Assembly: GCF_051106095.1 (NCBI RefSeq)
Contig: NC_135786.1
Span: forward strand, 87,022,001-87,086,000
Origin: Pogona vitticeps
Taxonomy: Eukaryota; Chordata; Lepidosauria; Squamata; Agamidae
Direction of reading: 5' to 3'
DNA length: 64,000 nt
Under the pieces are notes generated by a model. That model was not told the DNA's origin. It worked only from the letters and a program-made list of their open reading frames with translations, and searched no databases. Below, in pieces: positions 40,901-49,022 of the stretch; the stretch's first letter is position 1, and each line of letters opens with the position of its first letter. The position numbers were made by a program, and so were the translations under genes.

Positions 40901-41160
40901 GAAGAAGAAATCACACTTCTTTAGCAATTTAACCTGAATATGTTAACACCATCACTAATATTTCTAAGCTCTGCTCTGTGTTTTCCTTACATGTTTATTT
41001 ATTTGTTTCTGCCTAGGAAATTGATGGGAAGTCTTTACTACTGATGACAAGGAACGATGTGTTGACGGGACTTTCATTAAAACTGGGGCCTGCACTGAAG
41101 ATCTATGAATATCACGTAAAACCCCTTCAGACACAGCATCTCAAGAACAGTTCTCTATAG
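5111..41160 (+). CDS. SAMD13: SAMD13, sterile alpha motif domain protein 13 (four-exon gene)
   Basis: Four exons join in perfect phase (22 + 85 + 112 + 144 nt) to give a 120-residue protein. I recognise it by close match to remembered human SAMD13 (122 aa). Shared blocks are the acidic NKENG stretch (residues 26-30), [13 protein letters not shown] (39-51), the SAM helices with [20 protein letters not shown] (54-73), and [15 protein letters not shown] (75-89) to the end. The SAM domain spans about residues 46-112. SAM domains are protein-interaction modules; the cellular role of SAMD13 is poorly known. All introns are GT-AG and large (11.9, 13.6 and 10.2 kb). Intron 3 contains a DNAJB-like gene on the same strand. 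The next gene rightward is UOX, as in mammals. Only the first seven residues (MYVYMRK) are uncertain, because the first exon is short and poorly conserved. Confidence 0.93.
5133..9150. other. SAMD13 intron 1, left part
   Basis: Mostly unique AT-rich intron. Only a short antisense LINE tail (tttatttattcatttcattt ctatcccgcccat) near 6800-6840 and small TG runs (6929) are recognisable. Confidence 0.5.
9159..9482. mobile_element. hAT non-autonomous element
   Basis: The ends caggggttcccaac and gttggagaccactg are hAT-type inverted repeats. 8-bp duplications CCTTGGTG (9151-9158) and CCTTAGTG (9483-9490) differ at one base. The interior is GC-rich and produces several spurious open frames on both strands. 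Confidence 0.75.
9487..9612 (+). mobile_element. tRNA-derived SINE with CR1-like tail
   Basis: It has an A-box-like start (tagtggtttaagcatctggc) and a B-box-like ggagtttgattccc. The tail gacttgatgatccatagggt followed by cccttcctagctttgcagttctt resembles the CR1 3' end. A hAT element sits at its left end. Confidence 0.55.
10025..10400 (-). mobile_element. CR1-clade LINE 3' fragment (antisense)
   Basis: The + strand shows the familiar antisense CR1 text: gagctatctagtccaatatc, ggtaactggttccattgtca, ctgcaacttgagtccattag and a cctttcctcagagg end. Heavily diverged. Confidence 0.6.
10401..12189. other. SAMD13 intron 1, middle part
   Basis: No gene or clear element apart from a (TG)n tract at 11514-11528. 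Confidence 0.45.
12190..13570 (-). mobile_element. CR1 LINE fragment (antisense), interrupted
   Basis: Landmarks on the + strand are aagtccaaccccctgctcaa, cctcaatcttcttttctcaa, gtccagaactggacacagta, taaccagtgccgaatagagg and gctcatattcaacttgtgat. They continue to ccatcttcctggaagcgtag. An insert of another repeat lies at 12754-12870. Confidence 0.7.
12754..12870 (+). repeat. dispersed repeat inserted in CR1 (ggccgtgttctgaagg family)
   Basis: The block ggttgttgtgggtttttcgg, tggccgtgttctgaaggttg and cctgacgtttcacccgtctc ending in ggccggcatcttcagg is a very common squamate repeat. I suspect a Penelope-like terminal piece but am not sure. A reversed shorter copy lies at 15070-15128 inside a Tigger MITE. 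Confidence 0.55.
13925..15830 (-). mobile_element. Bov-B (RTE) LINE fragments, antisense, interrupted
   Basis: 13925-14210 carries the antisense 3' part (gacctcaggttgcttctgat, then tatgaccctatagatgagag). 15400-15830 carries more 5' sequence, with an antisense reverse transcriptase motif close to RYADDIL at about 15743-15765. The order fits a single minus-strand copy opened by about 1.2 kb of later sequence that includes the Tigger MITE. Confidence 0.5.
14920..15394. mobile_element. Tigger-type MITE 1
   Basis: Inverted ends CAGTGGTGCCTCGC and GCGAGGCACCACTG are flanked by TA (14918-14919, 15395-15396). It carries inside it a reversed piece of another repeat (15070-15128). Confidence 0.85.
15825..16605 (+). 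mobile_element. L2-clade LINE 3' end
   Basis: It encodes the C-terminal reverse transcriptase text [40 protein letters not shown] and [20 protein letters not shown]. It ends with the usual tail (aacctgccttgggtcctttt, then aaataaatag). Stops are present; dead copy. Confidence 0.8.
16606..16725 (+). mobile_element. SINE/LINE tail fragment
   Basis: The text caaggttgactcagccttct, ccttccgaggtcggtaaaat and gagtacccagctcgctggg is a well-known reptile SINE segment, followed by a poly-G run. Class uncertain. Confidence 0.4.
17016..17100 (+). CDS. SAMD13: SAMD13 coding exon 2
   Basis: The acceptor tctag ends at 17015 and the donor gtaagt begins at 17101. The exon encodes [20 protein letters not shown] followed by NGSLHTE. 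This lines up with the human EVKEPCSLPMLSVDMENKENG stretch. It enters in phase 1 and leaves with two bases that combine with exon 3 to make Asn. Confidence 0.93.
18130..19672 (+). mobile_element. L2-clade LINE, interrupted by a Tc1/mariner MITE
   Basis: It carries the reverse transcriptase active-site region (QYADGTQL, where the second Asp of YADD is Gly), [40 protein letters not shown], and an L2 3' tail ending aaataaataaacaataaata. It resumes exactly after the insertion at about 19095 (ccctgttacaggagctccac). Confidence 0.82.
18801..19095. mobile_element. Tc1/mariner non-autonomous element nested in L2
   Basis: Inverted ends of about 50 bp (gtatatcaccgaagtgagta and tactcacttctgtgatatac) enclose text I know from Tc1-like elements of fish, frogs and squamates: catgtgacaacactgaagaa, gctgtcccctcaaaataacg, acagccattaatgtctaaac. 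The flanks are TA-rich. No transposase is present. Confidence 0.8.
19690..20475 (+). mobile_element. Bov-B (RTE) LINE 3' end
   Basis: Translation shows the C-terminal Bov-B text [33 protein letters not shown] and RKRGRPNMR, and the tail ccttgacagcacgtagcaac. Several stops; dead. Bov-B in this form fits a squamate source. Confidence 0.85.
20476..21481. other. SAMD13 intron 2 stretch, nothing recognised
   Basis: AT-rich, no open frame of note. The stretch 17101-18129 is similar. Confidence 0.45.
21482..21720. repeat. foldback element, copy A
   Basis: The left arm (gaggctccctaaggatcctt, gaccttgggaagcctttggg) is mirrored by the right arm (ctcaaaggcttcctaaggtc, aaaagggatcgctagggag) across about 100 bases. 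A second copy lies at 53878-54145. Confidence 0.6.
21950..22440 (-). mobile_element. L2-clade LINE 3' end (antisense)
   Basis: The + strand shows gtgccagagtctgggagcag, agaaggccctctcctgtgtt and cccaccaaatgcacctg. This is the reverse of the L2 tail text seen at 16250-16320 and 19270-19330. Confidence 0.65.
22780..22944 (+). repeat. compound trinucleotide microsatellite (ATC)n(TTC)n(ATT)n
   Basis: Three successive pure triplet blocks: (ATC) to about 22803, (TTC) to about 22889, (ATT) to 22944. It makes long Ser, Phe, Lys or Asn runs in several frames, none a gene. Confidence 0.97.
23400..23780 (-). mobile_element. Bov-B LINE fragment (antisense)
   Basis: The text acagctctgctcagttctta, ttttctcctgctgccctcca and cactcatagcagtctgg parallels that at 13980-14120, the antisense Bov-B 3' region. 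Confidence 0.5.
23781..25278. other. SAMD13 intron 2 stretch with one repeat scrap
   Basis: 23790-23890 (ggcaataccttttattagac ... aagcttttgttgatgaaatc) is a scrap of a common squamate repeat. The rest, and 26073-27161, shows nothing I can name. Confidence 0.4.
25279..26072 (+). mobile_element. tRNA-derived (MIR-like) SINE split by a Tigger MITE
   Basis: The left half (gagccagtgcagtgtagtgg, B-box-like agatcaaatcccc, ggtttgttgtgaggataaac) ends at 25442. The right half (actctgagctctgcagagga, caacaaataaataa) resumes at 26016. It is a common reptile SINE plan with an L2-like tail. Confidence 0.65.
25445..26013. mobile_element. Tigger-type MITE 2
   Basis: Ends CAGTGGTGCCTCGC and GCGAGGCACCACTG; TA at 25443-25444 and 26014-26015. 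Inside, the motif cgctaagcga recurs many times. It lies within the SINE at 25279-26072. Confidence 0.88.
27170..28694. mobile_element. hAT-like foldback element with clean 8-bp duplication
   Basis: Inverted ends TAGAGATGGGGAC and GTCCCCATCTCTA are flanked by GTTGACAC at 27162-27169 and 28695-28702. The interior is itself symmetrical: gactggctgccctttgcaaa is mirrored at about 28290-28320, and ctaccggctgctgatcagct is mirrored near 28480-28520. A Tigger MITE is nested at 27253-27651. No transposase frame. Confidence 0.85.
27253..27651. mobile_element. Tigger-type MITE 3, nested in the hAT element
   Basis: Ends CAGTGGTGCCTTGC and GCGAGGCACCACTG with TA at 27251-27252 and 27652-27653. It interrupts the hAT left arm, so it is younger than that element. 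Confidence 0.88.
29098..29624. mobile_element. MITE built of inverted internal repeats
   Basis: The ends CCATGTTTTTCCATGTATAA and a diverged inverse ending gagaaaaatatgg are flanked by TA. Inside, blocks of ctttcttcgcaagaaagtgg and their inverses repeat at least six times with gaatcatcaaagtgctttg spacers. The family is unknown to me. Confidence 0.65.
30205..30405 (+). mobile_element. possible MIR-like SINE remnant
   Basis: A B-box-like gattcaaacccc, ggattgctgtgggtattaaa and ctgagctcctttgaggaaga follow the plan of the SINE at 25279. Much diverged. Confidence 0.35.
30749..30860 (+). CDS. SAMD13: SAMD13 coding exon 3 (first half of SAM domain)
   Basis: The acceptor ttttttcaag ends at 30748 and the donor gtaggt starts at 30861. 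It encodes [15 protein letters not shown] and then [20 protein letters not shown] with EQ at the end. This is nearly identical to human SAMD13 and is the strongest single piece of evidence for the gene. Confidence 0.96.
30861..32409. other. SAMD13 intron 3, left part
   Basis: No gene or clear element. The same holds for 29627-30204, 32845-33324 and 34301-35252 apart from the tandem repeat listed. Confidence 0.45.
32412..32842. mobile_element. Tigger-type MITE 4
   Basis: Ends CAGTGGTGCCTCGC and GAGGCACCACTG; TA at 32410-32411 and 32843-32844. Shares the interior cctgcttcgggaaccgatca and atggaggatcttcgctg with copies 1 and 3. Confidence 0.88.
33334..33679 (+). mobile_element. Sauria SINE, near full length
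   Basis: A tRNA-like head (ctggtggtgctgcgggttaa, gcagtcataagattgaatc) is followed by a body and a Bov-B-like tail (cacgactggactaaatgtca, then aggggaaccttttcctttacct). Direct repeats GTCTTTGGG at 33325-33333 and 33680-33688 mark the insertion. Confidence 0.82.
34108..34300 (-). mobile_element. Sauria-type SINE (antisense)
   Basis: On the - strand it reads head to tail: gtagtgaataaagtgatgga, B box gttcgaatcccc, and the tail gtcagttccaacttgagggc acataacatgacac. It ends in Bov-B style. Confidence 0.65.
34773..34834 (+). repeat. 31-bp tandem duplication
   Basis: Two identical 31-base units (tgtaaatgtgttcatgagtt, then attctaaacat) side by side; recent local duplication. Confidence 0.95.
35253..35936 (+). 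CDS. intronless DNAJB6/DNAJB8-like J-domain co-chaperone
   Basis: This 227-residue open frame starts [20 protein letters not shown] and holds a full J domain (residues 3-67). The HPD motif that stimulates Hsp70 ATPase is at 31-33. The C-terminal part ([20 protein letters not shown], then VEIKEE) matches the tail segment of DNAJB6/DNAJB8. The middle keeps a short Ser-rich run ([11 protein letters not shown]), but the usual Gly/Phe-rich linker is mostly gone, replaced by a charged stretch. DNAJB6/8 proteins hold back aggregation of amyloid-prone clients through their Ser/Thr-rich region. I start at the ATG because the codon nine bases upstream is only TTG. The gene sits in SAMD13 intron 3 on the same strand, with AATAAA at 36290-36295. 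The single-exon form suggests an old retrocopy. An open frame this long with motifs intact argues for function. Expression, perhaps in testis as for DNAJB8 and DNAJB3, is inference. Confidence 0.85.
   Translation: MVNYYEVLGVTKHASADKIKKAYHQLALKVHPDKNPENREAAAKKFQKISKAYQVLSDAEKRDAYDRLIKRNLCEKERPTGGGRGESRRRPDGGQKNKTPERKHSDAELGFHKAHPDGHNGMDSFSLKIFDDLLNDISGAQPSLRRSRSSSFSISIKGVSPIAGTGFTSFGPEITKGCSCSSDGNVKGNFRSIITTSKIVNGKKVITKRIILNGKESVEIKEEPGSH
36290..36295 (+). promoter_or_regulatory. candidate poly(A) signal for the DNAJB-like gene
   Basis: This is an AATAAA about 355 bases after the stop codon of the intronless DNAJB-like gene, followed by GT-rich sequence (gttttt, then gggttgttgttt). It fits a short 3' UTR ending near 36320. 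Confidence 0.45.
36690..37022. repeat. hairpin MITE
   Basis: The left arm catcccaggtgcacctaatg and aaccggcccgtccactcaca is mirrored by the right arm gtgtaagtggacgggctggt and catgaggtacacctgggact. The central palindrome gctggccactcagcagcc / ctggagtggccagctgagcc makes the whole unit foldable. Confidence 0.65.
37023..38760. other. SAMD13 intron 3, middle part
   Basis: AT-rich; a small inverted repeat (ctgctggagagca / tctgctccagcag) brackets 38099-38234. 39968-41016 ends with a LINE/SINE tail scrap (attgtaagtcaccttgagta) near 40845. Confidence 0.4.
38761..38856 (+). repeat. 48-bp tandem duplication
   Basis: Two near-identical 48-base units beginning gtacaagattcca and ending atgatttttgcaca stand directly before the GC-rich open-frame block. 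Confidence 0.9.
38916..39967 (+). other. unassigned GC-rich block of long open frames; possible old virus or retroelement fossil
   Basis: Two long + strand open stretches (213 and 174 codons) lie here in different frames and overlap slightly. Composition is GC-rich and purine-rich, unlike the AT-rich intron around it. The first is charged, with a Trp-rich patch ([18 protein letters not shown]) and a long Glu/Arg/Lys helix-like segment. The second is Pro/Gly-rich with two NPFV motifs. I do not recognise either protein. About 150 bases downstream (40141-40230) a short stretch reads like [11 protein letters not shown], which recalls the end of a retropepsin domain in Ty3-like elements. A fossil of an LTR element or virus is therefore one explanation; a host exon or domesticated gene is another. 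It looks incomplete: no LTRs or reverse transcriptase were seen. Tandem repeats at 38761-38856 precede it. Confidence 0.35.
41017..41160 (+). CDS. SAMD13: SAMD13 coding exon 4 (second half of SAM domain, stop)
   Basis: The acceptor tgcctag ends at 41016. The exon reads [20 protein letters not shown], then [20 protein letters not shown], then HLKNSSL and a TAG stop at 41158-41160. It matches the human C-terminus closely, with NSSL in place of NNSS. Confidence 0.96.
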   Translation, partial: EIDGKSLLLMTRNDVLTGLSLKLGPALKIYEYHVKPLQTQHLKNSSL

Positions 41161-44100
41161 TGAATTGCCCAGATGGAACTGTATAGTGTTTCTTCAATTC
41201 AGTGTAAATAGACAGCATTGATTTCATGCTGATAGGACTTCGTAAAAAAAGACAGCGTAAAGAATTAAAAACCAAATGGCACTGATATAGAAACAAATAT
41301 ATATATTTATATATATCCTATTGGATAGCTTTAGCAATATGCTGTATGGTGATTACTGTACTGATGAGGGAATCAAATCTTTATGCAGGGATGTGACCAG
41401 CTAAGTATTCTTTCTTCAGTGGCTGTATTGAAAAACTAAGGTAAGTTAAAAGAGAGGAATTGCTGTCAAAGCAAGATAAAAAGGGATTTTTTTTAAAACA
41501 AATGCTGTTTAAAAGATAAGTATGCTGTCCACTATGAAATTCTCACAGCACTGCCCTCGTGCTCCTGCAGAATCCTCACTCATGTCAGTGGTGCCTGAGA
41601 AGAATTTCAACATTGGGTTTCACCTTCATTTTGGAGCATGCTGCCTGGGGTTGGTTCTGCAAAAGTTGATCCTGGTTTTTCGACCTTCAACTCAAGGTGG
41701 TGTTCTTTCTTAACCTTAGGAAGAAGAAGTTTTGATGTTGTGGAAATCACTCCCTTTTGTTTTGCCAACAGTTCCTACTTTTGACCTCATTACAGTTCAT
41801 TCATAGCCTATTACGCTCTTAAGAAGTGGTGCCTGGTGCCAGGCCAGCATCTTTTGAGAGCAAAAGAAACAGCCCCACAGAGGCAGTGATGCTGTGAAAT
41901 TTCTGCTGTTGCTCCTAGATTGTGCTTAATGTTCTTTGACGTTTACAGGACCTTTTGGGGAAAGTAGTTTTTTAACATTTTGTTGCTTTGTGAGACAAAG
42001 TTTGTTTTATTGTTCTAAGATATAACTTATTTGTTAACGGTTTTGCTCCAGAAGTATAAAAAATGGTAAATATGCATATTTTTTAAAAAATATTTTGTGT
42101 TTTGTGGTGATGTAAGAAACTGTATGCTATATGAGCTGAACACTTGTTTTTTGAAAAGCTAACGACGCTGTGAATGCTGAAAAGTTTAACAAATGCTGTG
42201 AATCGTTCAAGGAAGATACTCTCATTCAATCTGTTTTGACCAGTTCCTCTTTTAATCTGCAAATTTCTTATGTCAACAAGGTTGTTGCTTCTATTTCATT
42301 CAATTTGCTATTGAGCTTTTCTTTGGAAATTTTTGTCTTTTGTTGCATACCTTGTATTCCAATACAGAAGATGACCCTTAAATACAGTTGGAAGGTCCTC
42401 TATTCCTTTTCACAACTGTGACATGCAGAATTTGAAGAGGGATGTTGTGTTGGATGGGGTGTAGCTTCTCTTCTGAAAAAAGTTGTCTTGAGAATTTCTG
42501 CTCTGGAGAAGGTCCTCCACCAGAAGACATTAGCAGCCTCATATTTTGATTCACCCGTAGATTTATCAAAACGTTTTGACCTGTGGAACACAAGAAGCAT
42601 CTGTCATCGATTAGTATTCAAATTAACAGGCAATATGACTGAAAGAGCAGTGCATGGTCTCAGTTACGATGTGTGGTATGTGTATGTTGGAGAGGAGGTG
42701 TCTATTACCTCTCCATTGTTTCTCTGTCCCAGTTCTGTCAACTCTTGAATGATGGAAGCCCCCCAAGATCTCAAGGATTATACCTGGCATTTTGTGTTTC
42801 AAAACATAACATCTGCCAATTTTGCACACATTTCATCACTCATATTCACATCCAAGGTGGGCAAATTGGCTTATATTGCTATACTGTATTCTACAAGTAT
42901 TTTCTCTGTCTCTATTTTTTCACGAGTACCCATGCAACTCACACTATTGGATTCTGTGTTAATGTTTTTTATACATTACATGTACATGCTTGGCAAAATT
43001 ACACAAATACACACACCTGGACTAAAATAAATTCAGATATGATCAGTTCATTACTTAACTTTTCCCCTGCAGACTAAAAAGGGGCAATGTGTTGTATCAT
43101 TTTTAGATAAATTAGTCACTTGTACATTCTAAAAAGGGTCAAATCCTCAGAATTTTAAATGTTTTCCTTCGAAATGAAGAAGACCAACCTCAGTTTCCAT
43201 AATGATGCGAATTGCCTTATTGTCAGAAGGCAATTTTAACTTTGTTTGTGGTCTTTAAATGAGGAGGAATGAAATGCTTTTGAATGATATAGCTTTCACT
43301 TAAATCAGCCATTTTAGGTGACAGGTAGAAGTGTGTTTTTTTCTTAGATTTTCTTCTTTATTCAACCTTCTATTCTAATATGTACTTTCTTTTAAAAAAA
43401 TACACAGGCTTGAAGTGTTATATAAGTTCCCATGCCAGAGACAAAAAACCCTTAGGCCATGGCATGTACCAACTAGCTAGCTATTTACTATCAAATAGGT
43501 GTGATCCCAGCTCATTATTATGAGTTGCGTTTCCTTTCACTTCTAGTTTGGTGGGGAGACTGACATTCGCAGTCGCAAGAAATGGCTTCTTCAGCTTAAA
43601 AGCAAGTATGTCCGGAGCCATCATGTCTACCATTCCCTCACTAAAGCATACAGATGCGGTGCTTGTGGCAAGAGACCTGTCTGTCTCAGGTAATCCTTCA
43701 AAGGAAATGTAACAGAGGGCCGCTACAAGCACATCTTCTTATAAAAGGAGTTTGGCAGCAAAAGAGGTTTGACGTATTAGTTGTTAGGGGAAGCTACTAT
43801 CTGGATACTGCACAGACAGAGTTTTGTTGAATCCTGTCAGATTTATGTCTGTGGTGGTGGTGGCAGTGAGCAAGTTGGGGGCCAAGGCCTGACTCGGGCA
43901 GCTCTAATGTCAGGCACAGAGTGAGAAACTTTATGTATATGAGGGTGGGTTGCCTACTTAGGCAGCAGGCAGCAACAGGATCATGTATAAAATATTTGCA
44001 ACTGAATACCCAAATGGGGCCTGTAACCACTGTAACTGGAGTGAGATGCTCCTGTTTACTGTTCCAGCTGTGCCTTCTTTCAAGATACTCAGTTCCACTG

Positions 44101-45799
44101 CTGCCACCACCCTGGTTTTCCATTGCTGTGTTCCTCTTCCATGCTCAGCCTACATTAATTTCCTGCCTCGTCCTGCTTGGTCCTCTGTGGGTTGATTGGA
44201 AGGAGCGAGAGCTATTGACTTTCCTTAAAAGAGGCGGTAGTTCTGCAGTGTTGGTCTGCCTCGCACACAAACACGTGTATATCCTAGCTTATATCATGGG
44301 ATTTATTTTAGGACAAAAGATAGGGAAATTATTCATGTGGCTCCTTTAAATCCTGTAGGAAGGAGTATGAGTACATGAATGTTGGAGTCTCAAAGCACAC
44401 ATATAATGCACCTGCAGGCTCATCTCAGCAATTTTTTTCTTTGCTAGGAAGGTATGAGAGCCTTGTCTCTGTAGCCCCCTCCATGTTTATCTGGATACAG
44501 ACTTCTCTTACTGGTACCTGTGGCATGGTTTGCCTGAGGAGGGGCATGGGAAGGGGTTTTTCTCAGGACACAAGAAGTGCCATTAAGGCCATAATGGCCA
44601 TGGATGGTCAAACTCTGCAATAAACAGTGGTTGCCCGTGGCAAGAGTGATGTAAAAGTATAGACTCTGTCTCGACACAGTGCAGCGCTTTGTTAGCACAC
44701 ACATTTCCATGTACTTGGGGGAAACTAATATTTTGTTCCCAGTGACATTTGTGGAAAAGAAACTTTCTAGTAATCCCAGTCACTGGAGTAAGAATAGCAC
44801 ATAGACTGCCACTGAGAACCAAGGCTGATCCTTATACTGCACTGTTGTCTTGGATATTGTTTCTTGGCCATTCTATTCAAATGTAAAATTTGGAATTGGT
44901 GTGCAGATACTATTTGCAGAATGCACCTCATGATAATGGGAGCTGATAGTTTAGTAGCTAAGGGCCTCATTATGACACTGATTACATATTTTTTCCATAC
45001 TGAGTGACATGACTCGGGGAGCCACATATGATATCTATGAATACAAAAATCTATTATATTTATCTTAACTTTTATGTAATTTGCCCACAAAAGTTATGCC
45101 TCTTACGTAGCAGTGCAACAGGATTTCGGCCAGTGTATGATGGGAGCCTAGGAGAATGTGTATCAGGGAGTTACAGATTTGAACCTCGTGTCTAAAATCA
45201 CCTTTTTATCTGCTGTGGTGCTAGGCAAGACACTCTTTCAACTGAATTTTTCACTTGTCTGCAATACAGAGGCTCATAATACTGATATACCAAACACAGT
45301 TGCTGTAAGGGTTTGAATACTTCAAACTGCTATGCAGATTTTGTTGTTAGGCAGCAGGTGTAGATCCTGAGGGAGGCCTGTATTTTGTGGAGACTAGAGC
45401 CAGTATGCATATATACAAAAGGGTGGAGTTCAAAGGAAAGAATTAAACCAGATAAACTTGTGTTAAATGGCTACTACATTTAACACATGTTTAGCTGTGA
45501 AACATGTGTTTCACATACACTCATTTCAGGCCATTATATGTAAATATGGCTCCAAGCAGCACCTTGTTACTAACACAGACGTCCACTGAAATGAATGGGT
45601 TTAAGCATGTATTTACCCAGTCTGGTTGGCAGTTGAGTTAGCAGCTGCTAGATCTGCAGCTGCACTCACTGACCCAGTGAACTCTTGAGCAGAAGCTCAT
45701 GGACTGGGTGAGTTGTTTAGTTAGAGTCCTAACAGTTCTTAAGAACCATTCATTCTTTCATTCCTTTTGTGCATTTGTATACTGCCCAACTTGGTGCTG
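41161..45799. other. SAMD13 3' UTR and downstream intergenic DNA
   Basis: Sequence to about 43050 is repeat-poor and could be 3' UTR; an AATAAA lies at 43026-43031. The actual end is not determined. A GCAACAGGATTT repeat scrap lies at 44960-45160. No further exon was recognised. Confidence 0.4.
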
Positions 45800-46246
45800 T
45801 GCTCTACTCAGGATGGTTAACGACAAGCATAACCCTCATTAATGTAATCTGCCCGACCCACAAGATCATCCCAGTCGAGGCTCCTTTTGGTGGCCACCCC
45901 GAGGGAGGCCCATAAATCCTCTACAAGAGGTAGGGCCTTCTTTGCCGTGGCTCCAACTTTATAGAACCAGCTTCCGGAGGAGCTCAGCCTAGTCCCTTCC
46001 CTGTGGACTTTTAGGAAGCAATTAAAGATACTGCTTTTCAGGGAGGCTTTCCACACCGCCCCCCCTTTTTCTTTCCCCTCCTCTTCTTCTCTCCCCTCTT
46101 TTCATCCATCCACTCTGGGATTAGTTGGTGCTATCTCGTTTTTTTTAGGGTTCTTGCTATTGGCTTTAATATCTCTATTTTTATCTTGGGTTCCTATTTT
46201 ATTAGTTGTAACCCACCCAGAGTAGTGCTGTGACAGTAATGGGAGC
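45800..46246 (+). mobile_element. L2/CR1-clade LINE 3' end
   Basis: The text ggtggccaccccgagggagg, ggtagggccttctttgccgt, agcttccggaggagctcagc and ttttcagggaggctttccac is the typical C-terminal to 3' UTR part. It ends gtaacccacccagagtagtg and runs straight into (GATA)n. Confidence 0.65.
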
Positions 46247-46369
<123 letters not shown>

Positions 46370-47035
46370 GCATAAACAATACATCCTGCCTGCAATCCCA
46401 TACACTCTGATGACAAAATAGACACACTAAAAATTAAATAACAAGAAAACTAAGAATGCCTCAAACAACTAATGATGATGGAAGGGCAAAGTAAAATCAA
46501 ATCCTGCTGTTATCATAGGGAACGATGTCTTACTGTACACTTACTGTACAGTATTTGAAAAGCTCAGTTTTCAGTAATCTTTTGAATGTAATCAAAGAAA
46601 GGACCTGATGGTTCTCCGGGGGGGGGGCTGTTCCATAAGAATGGGGCCACCGCTGAGAAGGCTCGATTTTTAGTAACAACCATCTGTGCCTCTGACTTGA
46701 GAAGACCAGGCGGGATGAGCAGAATGTCTTAAGTGGAGGCGTCCCAACATGTCATGAAGCCTCACACTGTTGAAGGCTTTGTACCAGCACCTTGAATCTG
46801 GATCAGAGAGGCACACAGAACCAATGCAGACGAACTACAAATGGCAAAATAAAAACTTCCTTCTGCCTGAAATCAGGCTAGCTGCCACATGTTGCACCTG
46901 CTGCAGTCTCCAAGTCAGGCCCAAAGACAGCCCCATGGAGAGTGTTACAGTAGTCAGTCCTTGAGCTCACCAGCACAGCTGGTTGAGGACTGATCTGGAC
47001 ACAGCAGAATTCTGTTGTTTCCATGAAAGGGCTGA
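46370..47035 (-). mobile_element. L2/CR1-clade LINE 3' end (antisense)
   Basis: The + strand shows ggggccaccgctgagaaggc, gcaccttgaatctggatcag, gctgccacatgttgcacctg and gtgttacagtagtcagtcct. This is the antisense 3' UTR of an L2-like LINE. It meets the sense copy tail to tail across the GATA tract. Confidence 0.6.
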
Positions 47036-47294
47036 GTCTCAAATAACCCCCTCAAAAGTCAAACTCAATCCCAGACAGAGGGAATGAATCCATCCAGCTC
47101 AGGCAGATGCCTCCTGAACTAGTCCAGGGGGCACCCCAAACACTGGATCTCTGTCTTATCCATCTTTCTCTGGTTCCACACAAACGACAAATACATTCTC
47201 TTGTGGGAAGGAATATCTGCTGTGGATAATGGGCTTTCTTCTGATCTCTGAGTTTCCATGTCAGCAGGCTGCGTGGGAAAGCTGACAGAGGGGT

Positions 47295-48185
47295 TAAAGA
47301 CACTAACCCAGTATTCAACATCTTTCTAAATGATGTGGATCAACGAGCAGAGGAGATACTCATTAAATTTGGAGAGAACATCAAACGGGAGGGGGGGTAA
47401 TTTATACTTCCAAAGAGAAAATACGGTTTCAGGATGACATTAATAAATAAAGAACAGAGCCAATATAAACAATGAGTTTCAAAAGGGGGAAATGTAAAGC
47501 TCTGTTTGGGCAGGAAAACTGAGATGCAGAGATATACATTGGGTGACAACTAGCTTGGCGGTAGTAGATGTGAAAAGGACCTAGGGATCTGAATACATTA
47601 TAAATTCAACATGAGAAAACAATGAGATAGGACAACAACAATAACAAGCAAATGCAATTCTAACCTGGATCAACAGAAGGGTAGCTTTCAGGTCAAGCAA
47701 AGTTATAGTAACATTCCATTTTGCTTTGGTCAGACTACACCTGAAATATTGTATCCAGTTTTGGGCACCACTGTTTAAGAAGGGCATTGGCAAACTGGAA
47801 TATGCCAAAAGGACGATGGCTATTGGTTAAGGAAACCAAGTCCTATGAATAACAATTGAGGGAGCTGGATATATTTAACTCAGAGATTATGAAGAACCAT
47901 CTCAGAATATTTGAAGGGTTGCCACGTAAAAGATAATGCAAGCTCATTTTCTCTGGACTGCAAGACTTCAATGGATTCAGAAGATGAGAAAGGAGGAACT
48001 TTCTGACAGTAAGAGCTGGACAACAGTGGAAAGAACTGCCTCAATAGGTGGGCTCTCCCTTTTTCGAGTTTTTTAAACAGAAGTTGGGTGGGCATCTCTC
48101 CGAAATACTTTAGCTGTAGATGTCTTGCTCCTTCATGGATTGGCTTTAATGACACTCCTTCTGGCTCTACATTTCTGAAATTCTG
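47295..48185 (+). mobile_element. CR1 LINE 3' part
   Basis: The text aacatctttctaaatgatgt, ctacacctgaaatattgtat, ccagttttgggcaccac, caggaggaactttctgacag-like text at about 47990, and gtgggctctccctttttcga is sense CR1. Stops throughout. Confidence 0.7.
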
Positions 48186-48681
48186 GGAACAAGATTAAAA
48201 CTACTGTATGCCAGTATGCAACTATACCTATGCCAATAGTTCCACTTTACCTTGCTTGCAAGGATAGGATTTTATGTTCATACAGTATCATCCCTAGGTA
48301 AGATGTCAAAAGTAGAAGAGGATATTCTAAGGCTACTAGCTGATTCCAGGTGCACCATAAGACATCTCAGCAGAAACTATACCTGTGTGCCACTAATGTA
48401 CTCATAAAATATGTTTTTGGGACATGTAAGACCTTTTAACAATGGTGGTAGTTTTAAAGATTTCTCATTGCTGTTGTTGCTACTGAAGTTGTTGGGATTA
48501 GTGATGATGAGAGGGCAGGTTGAGGGCTGTGTCAATGTCTGTAATTCTCTGAGGAACTCATACAATGTTTGCACAATCCGTTTTGCACCTAGGGCTAGAC
48601 TTGGCTGCAATAACTGGCAGGGGCAGAAAAGCTAGCATTAGTCCAAGATGCTTTGCGGAATATCCTTTGATCTCTTTAGAA

Positions 48682-48958
48682 CAAGGGTCAGGGAACTTTT
48701 TTACCTTTTATCCCCCCCCCCAAAAAAAATTTATATAAGCCAACATTGCCCCCTTGATTTGAAAGGAAGGAAATGATACAGTATTTGATGAAGCCACCCT
48801 TTTTCCCTCCTTAATTCAAGCCTTGCCTGTTCTTTTCATAGTTTTGAGTCAGTCTCTCTCTCTCACACACACACACAGACACACACACACCTCCCTCCCT
48901 CCACCCTTTTCCTGCCTTAATTCAAGCCTTGCCTGTTCCTTTTTTCATAGTTTTGAGT

Positions 48959-49022
<64 letters not shown>

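Noticed and set aside
43481-43732. 83-codon - strand frame downstream of SAMD13
   Set aside because: No homology I recognise, no splice or promoter context; probably chance.
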